Shown piece after piece: positions 6,950-16,413 of a DNA stretch of 64,000 bases. The DNA comes from MED-G105 sp039025235 (GTDB lineage: Bacteria; Pseudomonadota; Alphaproteobacteria; Caulobacterales; Parvularculaceae). Position 1 is the first letter of the stretch; the number at the start of each line of letters is the position of its first letter. The DNA lies in contig JBCCOS010000007.1 in assembly GCA_039025235.1 (NCBI GenBank), positions 124,001 to 188,000 on the forward strand, written 5' to 3'. The notes under the pieces are model-generated. The model was not told the DNA's origin. It saw nothing but the letters and a program-made list of their open reading frames with translations, and did not search any database. Position numbers and translations under genes: made by a program.

Positions 6950-9571
6950 ATGTCACGATATAACCCTAAAGATGTAGAGCCAAGATGGCAGGCGCGCTGG
7001 GCAGAGGAAGATCTCTACCGCACGAGCACTGATCGCGAAAAACCCAAATATTATGTGCTGGAAATGTTCCCGTATCCATCGGGGCGAATTCATATCGGGC
7101 ATATCCGCAACTACGCTATGGGTGACGTGATTGCGCGCTACAAGATTGCTTGCGGTTATAATGTTTTGCATCCCATGGGATGGGATGCTTTTGGCATGCC
7201 CGCCGAAAATGCTGCTATGCAAACAGGGCGTCATCCTGCTGAATGGACCTATGACAATATCGCGGCCATGCGCGATCAGTTAAAAGCCATCGGTCTGTCA
7301 ATTGATTGGACTAGAGAATTTGCAACATGTGACCCCTCCTACTATCGCCATCAACAAAAGTTGTTTCTAGATTTTTGGCGCGCTGGCTTGGTCGAACGCC
7401 GAGAAAGCGCTGTAAACTGGGATCCTGTCGACCAAACTGTACTGGCGAATGAACAGGTCATCGACGGTAAGGGATGGCGCTCTGGTGCAACCGTTGAGCG
7501 ACGCACCCTCTCACAGTGGTTCCTAAAAATCACCGAGAAAGCAGAAGACTTGTTGGGTGCGCTCGATGATGGACGTCTTGACGGATGGCCAGAAAATGTT
7601 CGCTTGATGCAGAGAAATTGGATTGGAAAATCTAAAGGCCTTACAATGACCTTTGATTTTGCTGACAATGAGACGGCGATAAACAATGCGTCGACCAACG
7701 GTGCGCCGATCACCGATGCATCCGGCATAGAAGTTTATACAACACGGCCAGACACACTTTTTGGTGCATCATTTATTGCGTTGTCACCCGATCATCCGAT
7801 CTCCCTTGAATATAGTGAAAACGACCCCGGCATCGCGGAATTTCGAGCGGAATGCCAGAACATTGGAACGTCAGAAGAGGCAATCGAGAAAGCAGAAAAA
7901 AAAGGCGCACGCCTCCCACTCGACGTGATCCATCCGTTTGATGAAAATATCAAATTGCCCGTATACATCGCAAATTTTGTCCTCATGCAGTACGGGACCG
8001 GCGCTATATTTGGTTGCCCCGCACATGATCAACGCGACCTCGATTTTGCGCGCAAATATAACCTTGCCGTTCGACCCGTTGTTTTACCGCCCAATAAAGA
8101 CCCAAACGAGGTGGTGGTCACCGATGAGGCTTATGTCGGGCCTGGACGGCTGTTCAATTCAGACTTCCTGGATGGCCTAAGCGTTGAAGAGGGTATCAAA
8201 ACCGCCATTGAAAAGATTGAAGCGATCGACGCCGGAAAAGCGACAACAAATTACCGTCTGAGGGATTGGGGTGTTTCTCGTCAACGCTATTGGGGATGCC
8301 CAATCCCCGCCATTCATTGCGAGAAATGCGGTGTTGTGCCGGTCGACGAAAAAGACCTACCGATTGAATTACCAGATGTTCCGGCAGAAGCGTTCCAGAT
8401 ACCAGGAAACCCGCTCGATCGCGCCGATAACTGGCGAAATGTTACCTGCCCGCAATGCGGCGGCCCGGCGCAGCGTGAAACCGATACCTTCGATACTTTT
8501 GTTGATTCAAGTTGGTATTTTGCTCGGTTTGCCGCTGCTCGCGATGACAAGCCCGTCGACAAAGAAGACGCTGATTATTGGCTCCCAGTAGATCAATATA
8601 TTGGCGGTATTGAACATGCAATTTTACATTTGCTTTATTCGCGTTTCTTCACCAGGGCCATGCATGACACTGATTGGCTCTGTGTAGACGAACCATTTGC
8701 AAATCTATTCACCCAAGGCATGGTCACACATGCAACTTATAAAGATGAAAAAGGGAATTGGATTTTGCCAGAAGATGTTATCTTCGAAGATGGCATGGCG
8801 CGACATGCGGACACGAAAGCGGCGTTGACGATCGGACCAATCGAAAAAATGTCCAAATCAAAAAAGAATGTGGTGTCGCCGGAAGAAATTGCCGGAACCT
8901 ATGGCGCCGACGCGGCGCGGTGGTTCATGTTGTCTGACTCACCGCCGGAACGCGATGTGGAATGGACAGATTCTGGCGTTGCTGGCGCGTGGAAATTGAT
9001 CAATCGGGTTTGGGAGACTATCGACCAGTACGCGGAAGACTGCTCTGTTACTCTCTTGAAAAAAGCACATCCGGGCGATCTCGATGACCAAAGCGTATCT
9101 TTACGTCGGGCAACACACAGCGCGATCGCGGCTGTTACTGGTGACATCGAAGGTTTTCGCTTTAACAAAGCGATTGCAAGACTGTACGAATTTGTTGGCA
9201 CGATTAGAAAGTCAAAGGACGTGCATCCTTGGGCTAGGGCCGAGGCCCTTAGTGCACTGACGCGATTACTCGCGCCCTTTACACCTCATCTAGCAGAAGA
9301 GTGTTGGTCGCACATCGGAGGAAAGGATTTTATCTCTCGCTCGCCTTGGCCAAAAGCCGATGCCGACCTATTGAAGTCTGATCGTATTACAATAGGTGTA
9401 CAGATTAATGGAAAGAAACGGTCAGCTGTTTCGATACCAACCGATGCAAAACGAGAGGAAATCGAAGCTATCGCCCTTCATGACTCAACCATCAAAAAGC
9501 ACTTAGAAACTGTTACCGTCAGAAAAGTGATTGTTGTACCCGGCAAGATCGTGAATATTGTTGCCAATTAA
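6950..9571 (+). CDS. leuS: Leucyl-tRNA synthetase
   Basis: A full-length 873-residue class I synthetase that charges tRNA-Leu with leucine. The HIGH motif appears as YPSGRIHIGHIRNY near residue 41. The CP1 editing domain includes VYTTRPDTLFGASF and the GTGAIFGCPAHDQRD segment. A zinc-ribbon-like part has two CxxC pairs (CEKCG, CPQCG). The KMSKS loop is KMSKSKKNVV near residue 630, followed by the anticodon-binding domain. The stop TAA is the first triplet of the repeat that follows. A probable cognate tRNA-Leu(CAA) is at 35.6 kb. Confidence 0.98.
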   Translation: MSRYNPKDVEPRWQARWAEEDLYRTSTDREKPKYYVLEMFPYPSGRIHIGHIRNYAMGDVIARYKIACGYNVLHPMGWDAFGMPAENAAMQTGRHPAEWTYDNIAAMRDQLKAIGLSIDWTREFATCDPSYYRHQQKLFLDFWRAGLVERRESAVNWDPVDQTVLANEQVIDGKGWRSGATVERRTLSQWFLKITEKAEDLLGALDDGRLDGWPENVRLMQRNWIGKSKGLTMTFDFADNETAINNASTNGAPITDASGIEVYTTRPDTLFGASFIALSPDHPISLEYSENDPGIAEFRAECQNIGTSEEAIEKAEKKGARLPLDVIHPFDENIKLPVYIANFVLMQYGTGAIFGCPAHDQRDLDFARKYNLAVRPVVLPPNKDPNEVVVTDEAYVGPGRLFNSDFLDGLSVEEGIKTAIEKIEAIDAGKATTNYRLRDWGVSRQRYWGCPIPAIHCEKCGVVPVDEKDLPIELPDVPAEAFQIPGNPLDRADNWRNVTCPQCGGPAQRETDTFDTFVDSSWYFARFAAARDDKPVDKEDADYWLPVDQYIGGIEHAILHLLYSRFFTRAMHDTDWLCVDEPFANLFTQGMVTHATYKDEKGNWILPEDVIFEDGMARHADTKAALTIGPIEKMSKSKKNVVSPEEIAGTYGADAARWFMLSDSPPERDVEWTDSGVAGAWKLINRVWETIDQYAEDCSVTLLKKAHPGDLDDQSVSLRRATHSAIAAVTGDIEGFRFNKAIARLYEFVGTIRKSKDVHPWARAEALSALTRLLAPFTPHLAEECWSHIGGKDFISRSPWPKADADLLKSDRITIGVQINGKKRSAVSIPTDAKREEIEAIALHDSTIKKHLETVTVRKVIVVPGKIVNIVAN

Positions 9572-9672
9572 AGCATTTTCAAGCCAAGTGTGTGCGGTTG
9601 GCGTGAAGGAAATGCGTGAAATCGACAATCTAAAGCGCCGTTCCGATTCCAATTGAAAAGGAGGCGCTTTAG
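9569..9672 (+). repeat. Composite palindromic repeat starting at the leuS stop codon
   Basis: The copy runs TAAAGCATTTTCAAGCC, loop GTGTGTGCGG, GGAAATGCG, then AAAGCGCC...CAATTG...GGAGGCGCTTTAG. The first TAA is the leuS stop. The last bases lie 17 bp before the lptE start, so the whole leuS-lptE spacer is essentially one repeat. Confidence 0.9.
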
Positions 9673-9688
9673 GGGGCGTAAAGTCACT

Positions 9689-10414
9689 ATGGGCGTCATG
9701 GTTAGTCAAATGGAAAAAAGGCCACGCCACCAAATGGGATCGGAATGGTTTCGTTTGATCGGTGTCATTCTTCTTGTCTTTTCACCTCTCTTTTTGACCG
9801 GTTGTGGGTTTAAACCTTTATATGCCGTCGATGGGGCAGATGGGACACAAAGTCTTGCCGATGTGAACTTGCAGAATGTTTTTGGAGACAGAAATGCTGT
9901 TACATCAGTTACAGAGGCGCTTCGTTACAGAACAGCAGTCGGAGCTGGTTCGGCAAAATATGATTTAGTCATCAAGACCGAAGAAGCAGCAGCGAGGCTC
10001 GGGATCCAGCTCGATGCATCGGTTACACGTTTTAATTATCGATTGATCGGTGAATACAAACTGACAGATCGCGAAACGGGACGGGTAATTTCGGGGTCAT
10101 CTCGGGCAAATGCTTCATTTAATGTGGTGAATTCACAATATGCAACCCTTGCAGCAGAGCGAGATGCGCGTCGAAAAGCGGCGAATACCTTAGTCAACTT
10201 GCTCGAACGAAAAATTCTTTTAGAGCTCGGCAAACCGCTTCCGCAAACGGGCGAGACGGAAGACAATTCCAACGATAAGCCTTTAGATTTCGAAGATAAC
10301 AATATCGAAGAAGGGTATTTTGAAAGCGATCCCCAAGGGGTAAGCGGTATCGATTATATTGATGGTTCTTTTGGCGACACCAATGATACCATCCAACCTC
10401 AGCCCATGGAATAA
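9689..10414 (+). CDS. lptE: LPS-assembly lipoprotein LptE
   Basis: About 241 residues. The lipobox LTGCGFKPLYA is the hallmark of LptE, the outer-membrane lipoprotein that plugs LptD and delivers lipopolysaccharide to the cell surface. The mature part has YDLVIKTEEAAARLGIQLDASVTRFN and an acidic, low-complexity C-terminal tail. The start at 9689 is chosen because AGGGGG lies 11 bases upstream. The open frame extends back to a TTG at 9653 inside the repeat, which is unlikely to be used. It precedes holA, the usual alphaproteobacterial order. Confidence 0.9.
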   Translation: MGVMVSQMEKRPRHQMGSEWFRLIGVILLVFSPLFLTGCGFKPLYAVDGADGTQSLADVNLQNVFGDRNAVTSVTEALRYRTAVGAGSAKYDLVIKTEEAAARLGIQLDASVTRFNYRLIGEYKLTDRETGRVISGSSRANASFNVVNSQYATLAAERDARRKAANTLVNLLERKILLELGKPLPQTGETEDNSNDKPLDFEDNNIEEGYFESDPQGVSGIDYIDGSFGDTNDTIQPQPME

Positions 10415-10447
10415 TGGCCTGTTCTGTCAACAAAATTGGTTCGTGTG

Positions 10448-11518
10448 ATGACTGCTCTTAAAGGCCGGGCCATCAATGCGTTTTTGAATAAACCCGACCC
10501 TTCTAAAGAAGCAGTGCTTTTGTATGGTCCCGATTCGGGTCTTGTTCGCGAAAGGGCGACACTTCTCGCAAAAAATATTGTTGCCGACCTAAAAGACCCT
10601 TTCAATTACATTGAACTCGCCGATGCCGATCTTAAGACAGACCCTACCCGTTTATATGATGAGGCAACGGCCCTGTCATTTTCAGGCGGCAAGAGAGTTA
10701 TCCGCTTACGGACGGTTGGTGATGGGGCGACAAGTTCTGCAAAATCACTCATCAATGACCTTGATAATGGGATAATTAAGCCAAATGCTCTTATTCTTAT
10801 AGAAGCGGGCGACCTTTCGAAAAACTCCAAGCTCCGAAAATTATTTGAAGGTGCGGAGAAAGCAACGACAATACCGTGCTATGAAGATGGGGCCGATGAT
10901 GTACGCGCCCTTGCTCAACAAATGGCTGCTCATGAAGGGCTGCATTTTACGCAGGACGCTTTAGATCTTACGATTTCGCTTCTTGGCGAGGATAGAGGTA
11001 TTACGCGGGCCGAGTTAGACAAACTCATTTTATTCGCGGGCCCCAAAGAAACGCGGCCGAACGACAGCAAATCAGAAATCACCATCGATACCGTTTCACA
11101 CTGCCTCGTTGATACGATTAGTGACGCCATGGATTCCGTTGCCAACGCTGCGACGGATGGAAACTTAAAAGAGCTTGCGATTAATTTATATCGATCAAAA
11201 ACTGCTGGCGGAAGCGCTATTGGCTTGTTGCGCGCACTGCAACGTAGCTTAGCAAGATTGCAAGCGGCGCAGCAGTCGATTTCGAAGGGGGCATCACCCG
11301 GCGACGCGATGAAACGGCTACGCCCTCCTATATTTTACAAAGAGCAAAAGGCTTTCGCGAACCGCCTGAGCCGTTGGCCCCTTTCTCAGCTTGAACACGC
11401 TCACGCAATCCTCGTTGAGACAGAACTCAAAGCAAAGACAACCGGCGCACCACAGCAGGAAATCATTGAGCGCGCTGCTTTTATGATTGCCAAATTGGGT
11501 GAGCGCAAAGCACTCTAA
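10448..11518 (+). CDS. holA: DNA polymerase III delta subunit
   Basis: About 356 residues. The start pattern MTALKGRAINAFL and LLYGPDSGLVRERA (a degenerate P-loop region) are typical of HolA, the clamp-loader wrench that opens the beta clamp. The C-terminal collar region ends SQLEHAHAILVETELKAKTTG, the usual xxxDxxLKxxG signature. ATG 10448 is preferred; GTG 10445 and TTG 10436 are possible. The stop TAA is the first triplet of the following repeat. Confidence 0.93.
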   Translation: MTALKGRAINAFLNKPDPSKEAVLLYGPDSGLVRERATLLAKNIVADLKDPFNYIELADADLKTDPTRLYDEATALSFSGGKRVIRLRTVGDGATSSAKSLINDLDNGIIKPNALILIEAGDLSKNSKLRKLFEGAEKATTIPCYEDGADDVRALAQQMAAHEGLHFTQDALDLTISLLGEDRGITRAELDKLILFAGPKETRPNDSKSEITIDTVSHCLVDTISDAMDSVANAATDGNLKELAINLYRSKTAGGSAIGLLRALQRSLARLQAAQQSISKGASPGDAMKRLRPPIFYKEQKAFANRLSRWPLSQLEHAHAILVETELKAKTTGAPQQEIIERAAFMIAKLGERKAL

Positions 11519-11618
11519 AGCGTCGACACTTCAATTGGAATCGGGACGACGCTTTAAGTTGTTGATTTTACGCATTTCCTTAACGCCAACCGCACACACT
11601 TGGCTTGGAACTGCTTTA
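11516..11618 (-). repeat. Composite palindromic repeat starting at the holA stop codon
   Basis: TAAAGCGTCG...CAATTG...CGACGCTTTAA is followed by GCATTTCC, CCGCACACAC loop and GGAACTGCTTTA. The alpha module is a variant with AAAGCGTCG/CGACGCTTT arms. It lies in the convergent holA/parB gap. Confidence 0.88.
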
Positions 11619-11625
11619 AATCCGT

Positions 11626-11657
11626 TTCGCGGATAAGTGTGTGCGGTTATCCGCGAA
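11626..11657 (+). repeat. Hairpin with conserved GTGTGTGCGG loop and a different stem
   Basis: The perfect stem TTCGCGGATAA/TTATCCGCGAA encloses the same ten-base loop found in the beta hairpins. Related hairpins with other stems are at 38506 and 44850. Confidence 0.8.
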
Positions 11658-11665
11658 GCGCTTTC

Positions 11666-11770
11666 GAGCCTGTTGCAGCAAAAGTGGATCACCGGTTTTG
11701 CGGTTCGCAACAGGCTCCAACGAGACTCTAGTGCCGTTTTCTGAATCAGCTTGAATGCAAACGGCTCTAG
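11666..11770 (-). repeat. Gamma palindromic repeat, supplies the parB stop
   Basis: The stem GAGCCTGTTGC/GCAACAGGCTC is followed by a GAATCAGCTTGAATGC block. On the minus strand CTAGAGCCGTTTGC starts the element, and its TAG is the parB stop (11767-11769). It is near-identical to copies at 25873 and 60233. Confidence 0.88.
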
Positions 11771-12825
11771 ATGCTTGTACCCATCAGCCTACGACAGACT
11801 TCGTCGAGTTGTTCCAATGTCAGGTAATTGATATGAACGCACCCTGAGCCCTTTTTGGAATGGTCAATCGATACTTCTAACCCCAGAGCCGCCGCTAGAT
11901 CATTTTCCAGAGCACGCGTATCAGCATCTTTAGCCGCAGATTTCTTTGCTTTATCGCCAATTGCGCTGTTATCAGTTGGGGTACTGATTTTTTTGGATAA
12001 TTGCTCTGTTTCGCGTACGGATAAATTTTCTTTTTGAACGAGAACCAACGCGGCGTCCGGGTCGTCAGTCGCTAAAAGGGCCCTAGCATGCCCCATGGAA
12101 ATATCGCCTAACCGAACGGCGTCGAGGCTTTTTTCAGGCAATGACAGCAACCGCATAATGTTGGCAATATGGCTGCGCGATTTTCCAACCGCCTTCGCGA
12201 TCTGGTCTTGCGTCCGTCCATAATGGTCTGACAACCGTTGATACGCTTGCGCTTCCTCAACAGGGTTTAAGTCCACCCGCTGAACATTCTCTATCAGGGC
12301 AATTTCCGCTGCTTCATCATCAGAAAGTTGACGAATAATGACAGGAACTTCGTGCAAACGCGCTTTTTGAGCAGCGCGCCAACGCCGTTCTCCCGCCACA
12401 ATTTCAAATTGATGTTGGCCCCGCGGCCGCACGAGGATTGGCTGCAATACCCCTTTTGAAGCAATTGAAGATGCTAATTCTTCTAGGGCATCCTCATTGA
12501 ACAACCGTCTTGGCTGATGAGGGTCTGGTGATAAATATTCTATTGGCAACACTTGTGAGCCATCGCTCATCTCTGCTTTTGCAGTATTGTCAGTACCAGG
12601 GGTTTGTTTCGCCGTGTCTTTTTGTTTCGCCGTGTCTTTTTGTTTCGAACGAAATCTCGTCGGCGCTTCGGCCTCTGACCCCCCGTTGTCTGCACCTTGC
12701 CCCACAGGCCCCACAGGCTCCGCCGCGGGCACGTCACCGAGTAACGCATCGAGGCCCCGTCCGAGACCACGCCCGAGACCACGACCCGAACCCGCGTTCT
12801 TTCGCTTTTTTGCCGCCGATGCCAT
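11767..12825 (-). CDS. parB: Chromosome-partitioning protein ParB
   Basis: A 352-residue CTP-dependent DNA clamp that loads at parS. The N-terminal ParA-contacting motif GLGRGLDALLGD is preceded by extra GRGLGRGL copies. A Gln/Lys-rich linker follows with two direct repeats of KQKDTA. The N-engagement domain starts LPIEYLSPDPHQPRRLF; the CTP-binding motif GERRWRAAQ and helix-turn-helix (YGRTQDQIAKAVGKSRSHIANIMRLL region) are present. The C-terminal dimerisation domain ends LTLEQLDEVCRRLMG. Its probable parS sites lie 1.4-4.1 kb away. It is 39 bp downstream of parA. Confidence 0.96.
   Translation of the reverse strand: MASAAKKRKNAGSGRGLGRGLGRGLDALLGDVPAAEPVGPVGQGADNGGSEAEAPTRFRSKQKDTAKQKDTAKQTPGTDNTAKAEMSDGSQVLPIEYLSPDPHQPRRLFNEDALEELASSIASKGVLQPILVRPRGQHQFEIVAGERRWRAAQKARLHEVPVIIRQLSDDEAAEIALIENVQRVDLNPVEEAQAYQRLSDHYGRTQDQIAKAVGKSRSHIANIMRLLSLPEKSLDAVRLGDISMGHARALLATDDPDAALVLVQKENLSVRETEQLSKKISTPTDNSAIGDKAKKSAAKDADTRALENDLAAALGLEVSIDHSKKGSGCVHINYLTLEQLDEVCRRLMGTSI
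12603..12647. repeat. 18-bp tandem repeat within parB linker
   Basis: TTTGTTTCGCCGTGTCTT occurs twice in a row (12603-12620, 12621-12638), followed by a half unit. The length is a multiple of three, so the frame is kept and the linker gains six residues per unit. Confidence 0.85.
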
Positions 12826-12864
12826 TTTTTATCCTTTGTTTTTCTCTGGGACGTTCATTGATTT

Positions 12865-13662
12865 CTAAGCGGCTTGTCGAGCCTCTTTCTCTCGCTCAAT
12901 AACTTCGCTCGCGAGCTTCACATAAGCACGACTGCCAGCGCATTTGAGGTCATATAAAAGTGCTGGCTTTCCATGGGATGGCGCTTCGGAAACCCGTACA
13001 TTTCGAGGTATAACCGTATTATATACTTTATCTTTGAGGTGGCTTCGCACATCTTCCTCAACCTGAATCGATAAGCGATTGCGCCGATCATGCATTGTAA
13101 GCACCACGCCTTGAAGGGTGAGGGTTGAGTTTATCCGTTCCCTGATTGTCTCGATCGTACGAAGTATTTGGCTAAGGCCTTCAAGGGCGAAAAACTCGCA
13201 TTGCAATGGGATCATGACAGCATCAGAAGACGCCAATGCATTTATCGTCAGTAGGCTGAGTGATGGCGGACAGTCTATGAGAATATAGCTTGTACCGGTG
13301 AGATCACTTTCGGAAATTGCGTCCGCTAACCTAAAATGACGACGATCAGCACGTATGAGCTCTGCTTCTGCGCCAGAAAGGTCGACGCCAGCTGGCGCAA
13401 TTGAGAGACCTGGTATTTCTGTTTCGATGGTTGCTGCATCCAAACGATACTCACCCATTAAAACGTCATATGTCGTGATGTCTCGCTCTTGCGGTGCGAT
13501 CCCCAGTCCCGTGGATGCGTTTCCTTGCGGGTCAAGGTCAATCAACAGAACTTTTTCACCAACGGCGGCAAGAGCCGTGGCGAGATTAATAGCTGTTGTC
13601 GTTTTGCCAACGCCGCCTTTTTGGTTTGCAATGGACAGGATACGCGGCGATCGATCAGCCAT
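12865..13662 (-). CDS. parA: Chromosome-partitioning ATPase ParA
   Basis: A 265-residue deviant Walker ATPase. KGGVGKTTTAINLA near residue 15 carries both Walker lysines. LLIDLDPQGNASTGLG is the A' motif and YILIDCPPSLSLL the Walker B. RNVRVSEAPSHGKP is the standard ParA C-terminal block. It forms a nucleoid-bound gradient that moves ParB-parS complexes. It is in an operon with parB and downstream of rsmG. Confidence 0.97.
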   Translation of the reverse strand: MADRSPRILSIANQKGGVGKTTTAINLATALAAVGEKVLLIDLDPQGNASTGLGIAPQERDITTYDVLMGEYRLDAATIETEIPGLSIAPAGVDLSGAEAELIRADRRHFRLADAISESDLTGTSYILIDCPPSLSLLTINALASSDAVMIPLQCEFFALEGLSQILRTIETIRERINSTLTLQGVVLTMHDRRNRLSIQVEEDVRSHLKDKVYNTVIPRNVRVSEAPSHGKPALLYDLKCAGSRAYVKLASEVIEREKEARQAA

Positions 13663-13694
13663 GATTTTTTTGTCCTGCTATGGCGGCATTAGTC

Positions 13695-14327
13695 TCAGTG
13701 GCGCCGACGAAGATTTCGAACGGCCAGGATGCCTGATTCGCTCGCGGTAATACTCGGATATTGTTCCACAGTCATGTGCCAAGATTTGGTAGCTGCCGTC
13801 AACTCGTCCCCAACATGTTGTCCTTTCGGCAGTAAACAAACGGTGTTCGGCCCTACCACGTTTTGAATCATATCAAATAACTTGGGCAATGCCGCAACAG
13901 CACGGGCCGTGACCACATCTGGCGGTGACAGATCAAGGCTCTCACTTCGCCCATTAATGATTTCGGTCGATGGCAGGTCCATTGCGTTGCGCGCTTCACA
14001 AAGGAAAGTGGTCTTTTTTCTTATCGAGTCCACTAATTTTATATCAGACAGCTTCCCAACATTCATTGCTGCTAGCACCAATCCTGGAAAACCTGCACCA
14101 CTACCAATATCGAGCAAACTGGTTGCGCCGTCTGGTAGAAGGGGGTTGAGTTGCGCGGAATCGCGATAATGGCGCTCCCATCGGGAGGCAAGCGTTGATT
14201 TCGAAATCAAATTAATTCGGGCTGTCCAGTCGAGAAGCACAGCATCATAAGCACAAAGACGCGCCATTGTTTCACGTGAAACATGGAATTCACGCGCGAA
14301 TTCTTCAGGGCCATATTCTGTTGTCAT
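13695..14327 (-). CDS. rsmG: 16S rRNA (guanine527-N7)-methyltransferase RsmG
   Basis: About 210 residues. The SAM-binding motif LLDIGSGAGFPGLVLA and the family pattern RWERHYRDSAQL identify RsmG (GidB). The ATG at 14327 overlaps the mnmG stop by four bases (ATGA), which fixes the start and indicates translational coupling; the longer open frame to 14363 is inside mnmG. A perfect parS-like site lies within codons near the N-terminus (14268-14283). Confidence 0.95.
   Translation of the reverse strand: MTTEYGPEEFAREFHVSRETMARLCAYDAVLLDWTARINLISKSTLASRWERHYRDSAQLNPLLPDGATSLLDIGSGAGFPGLVLAAMNVGKLSDIKLVDSIRKKTTFLCEARNAMDLPSTEIINGRSESLDLSPPDVVTARAVAALPKLFDMIQNVVGPNTVCLLPKGQHVGDELTAATKSWHMTVEQYPSITASESGILAVRNLRRRH
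14268..14283. promoter_or_regulatory. parS site 1 (inside rsmG)
   Basis: TGTTTCACGTGAAACA is a perfect 16-bp match to the canonical ParB-binding palindrome. Confidence 0.95.
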
Positions 14328-16249
14328 GAGGCGTTTTTGACCGATCGGCCTTTTTTGATCCAAGCGAGAAGCACCGCCAGTGCCGCTGGCGTTACCCCTT
14401 CAATTCGTCCCGCTTGTCCCAAGGTTTCTGGACGTGAATCAATTAGCCTTTGGCGAACTTCGTTCGATAGCCCTTTGATCTCCTGATAGGGCATATTGTT
14501 TGGAATTCTTAAGGATTCGTCCTTCTTGAACGCTGTAATGTCTGCTTGTTGCCGATCTAGATACCCAGAGTACAAAGCTTCTATTTGGAGCTGTTCTTGG
14601 ATATCCGCAGAAAACGTGCCGAGACGCGGCCATATAGCCACGAGATCTGAATAATCGACATTAGGAAGCGAGAGTAGATCAATGACCGATCGCCGACGTC
14701 CATCCTGATTGAGCTTAAGGCCGCGCTTAGAGGCTTGTGTCGGTGTTAACGCTGTTTCGCGCGCGAATTCCCGTGCCGTGGAGAGTTCTTCTTGTTTCAC
14801 GTGAAACATTTGGGCACGCTCTTCACCCACAAGACCACGTGATAAGCCTTTAGGCGTTAGACGCTGATCAGCATTATCCGCTCGAAGCGTTAATCGATAC
14901 TCTGCACGGCTCGTAAACATTCGATAGGGCTCGGTCACGCCTCGTGACGTCAAGTCATCGATCATAACGCCGATGTATCCCTCCGATCGATCAACAACAA
15001 AAGGATCGTATTCTGCCCCTTGGGCGCCTGCACGCATCGCTGCGTTGGCCCCTGCGATTAGCCCTTGCGCTCCTGCCTCCTCGTATCCAGTTGTGCCATT
15101 GATCTGGCCCGCCAAATATAGACGTTTAATCGTCTTTGTTTCCAAGCTCGATAACAAAGAGCGCGGGTCCACATAATCATATTCAATGGCATAGCCATGC
15201 CTAAGTATTTTCGCGCTCTCCAATCCCTTGATAGTGGATAGAAAAGCTGCCTGAACGGATTGCGGCAAAGACGTCGAAATACCATTTGGATAGACAGTAT
15301 AATCATCAAGCCCTTCCGGTTCGAGGAAGATTTGATGCGCTTGCTTCTCGGCAAAACGGACCACTTTATCTTCAATCGATGGACAATATCGGGGGCCTTT
15401 GCCTGAAATACCGCCGCTGTAAACGGCTGATGATTGAATATTATCTTCAATAATTTTGTGGGTCCCAGCGTTCGTGTGGGTCAGCCCGCAAGCTATTTGT
15501 GGCACCTGAATGGTGTCCGTCAAAAAAGAGAAGGGTATTGGCTTATCATCAGCAGGTTGGGATTCTAAGATATCCCAGTTAATCGTGCGGCCGTCTAAAC
15601 GCGCTGGCGTACCGGTTTTCAATCGACCAAGCTTGAAACCCGACGAATAAAGTCGTTCAGACAGACCTAAAGCCGGCGGCTCAACACCATTCGCGGCATT
15701 CGGTTTGTTGTTGTTACTTGTGGCGCGGCCTGCAGGGATGCGCTGATCCCCGATATGAATAATGCCCTTTAAAAATGTTCCCGCTGTTAGCACCACGGCA
15801 CCGGCCGTATATTCTTCGCCAGCTTCCGTAATCACACCTTTTACTATTTCACGTGAAACAATAAGGTCACAAACTCCCGCTTCAATAATAGTCAAATTAG
15901 GCTGTGCCGCGATCGCCAATTGCATATGCTTGCGGTAGAGCGCCCGATCGGCTTGGGCACGCGGACCGCGCACGGCTGGTCCCTTTGAGCGATTAAGCAT
16001 CCGAAACTGGATTCCCGACTGATCGATAACACGCCCCATCAAACCATCAAGAGCATCGATCTCTCTAACGAGGTGGCCCTTCCCAAGTCCACCGATCGCG
16101 GGATTGCATGACATCTCTCCAATGGTTTGTCGGTTATGCGTAATAAGTGCAGTTGTGGCGCCCATTCGTGCCGATGCGGCTGCTGCTTCACAGCCAGCAT
16201 GCCCTCCACCGATAACAATAACATCATATTGAGTTGCAACAGGTTCCAT
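14324..16249 (-). CDS. mnmG: tRNA uridine-5-carboxymethylaminomethyl modification enzyme MnmG (GidA)
   Basis: A 641-residue FAD enzyme that works with MnmE to modify the wobble uridine of several tRNAs. The dinucleotide motif VIGGGHAGCEAA is near residue 12. The family block MSCNPAIGGLGKGHLVREIDALDG follows; RGPRAQADRALYR, YCPSIEDK and GQINGTTGYEEAGAQGL are also present. Full length. Two parS-like sites lie inside the gene and a third just upstream, so the coding sequence doubles as part of the centromere. Confidence 0.97.
   Translation of the reverse strand: MEPVATQYDVIVIGGGHAGCEAAAASARMGATTALITHNRQTIGEMSCNPAIGGLGKGHLVREIDALDGLMGRVIDQSGIQFRMLNRSKGPAVRGPRAQADRALYRKHMQLAIAAQPNLTIIEAGVCDLIVSREIVKGVITEAGEEYTAGAVVLTAGTFLKGIIHIGDQRIPAGRATSNNNKPNAANGVEPPALGLSERLYSSGFKLGRLKTGTPARLDGRTINWDILESQPADDKPIPFSFLTDTIQVPQIACGLTHTNAGTHKIIEDNIQSSAVYSGGISGKGPRYCPSIEDKVVRFAEKQAHQIFLEPEGLDDYTVYPNGISTSLPQSVQAAFLSTIKGLESAKILRHGYAIEYDYVDPRSLLSSLETKTIKRLYLAGQINGTTGYEEAGAQGLIAGANAAMRAGAQGAEYDPFVVDRSEGYIGVMIDDLTSRGVTEPYRMFTSRAEYRLTLRADNADQRLTPKGLSRGLVGEERAQMFHVKQEELSTAREFARETALTPTQASKRGLKLNQDGRRRSVIDLLSLPNVDYSDLVAIWPRLGTFSADIQEQLQIEALYSGYLDRQQADITAFKKDESLRIPNNMPYQEIKGLSNEVRQRLIDSRPETLGQAGRIEGVTPAALAVLLAWIKKGRSVKNAS
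14793..14808. promoter_or_regulatory. parS site 2 (inside mnmG)
   Basis: TGTTTCACGTGAAACA, perfect match. Confidence 0.95.
15846..15861. promoter_or_regulatory. parS-like site 3 (inside mnmG)
   Basis: TATTTCACGTGAAACA has one mismatch at the second position; the core TTTCACGTGAAA is intact. Confidence 0.85.
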
Positions 16250-16325
16250 GGGGTGTGGGTATAAAGATTAGACCGGGGGAACGAAACCAGCGCGATAAAG
16301 AAAATCAGTATTTAACCCGCGACAC

Positions 16326-16341
16326 GGTTTCACGTGAAACA
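16326..16341. promoter_or_regulatory. parS-like site 4 (mnmG-mnmE spacer)
   Basis: GGTTTCACGTGAAACA differs from the canonical site only at the first base. It lies in the 164-bp gap between mnmE and mnmG, the one site outside coding sequence. Confidence 0.9.
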
Positions 16342-16413
16342 TTTGTGCGAAGACGGTGTGTGAGACACAGTAATGAAAATAGTATTGGAACTATTGGCAA
16401 CCGCCGGATATTC

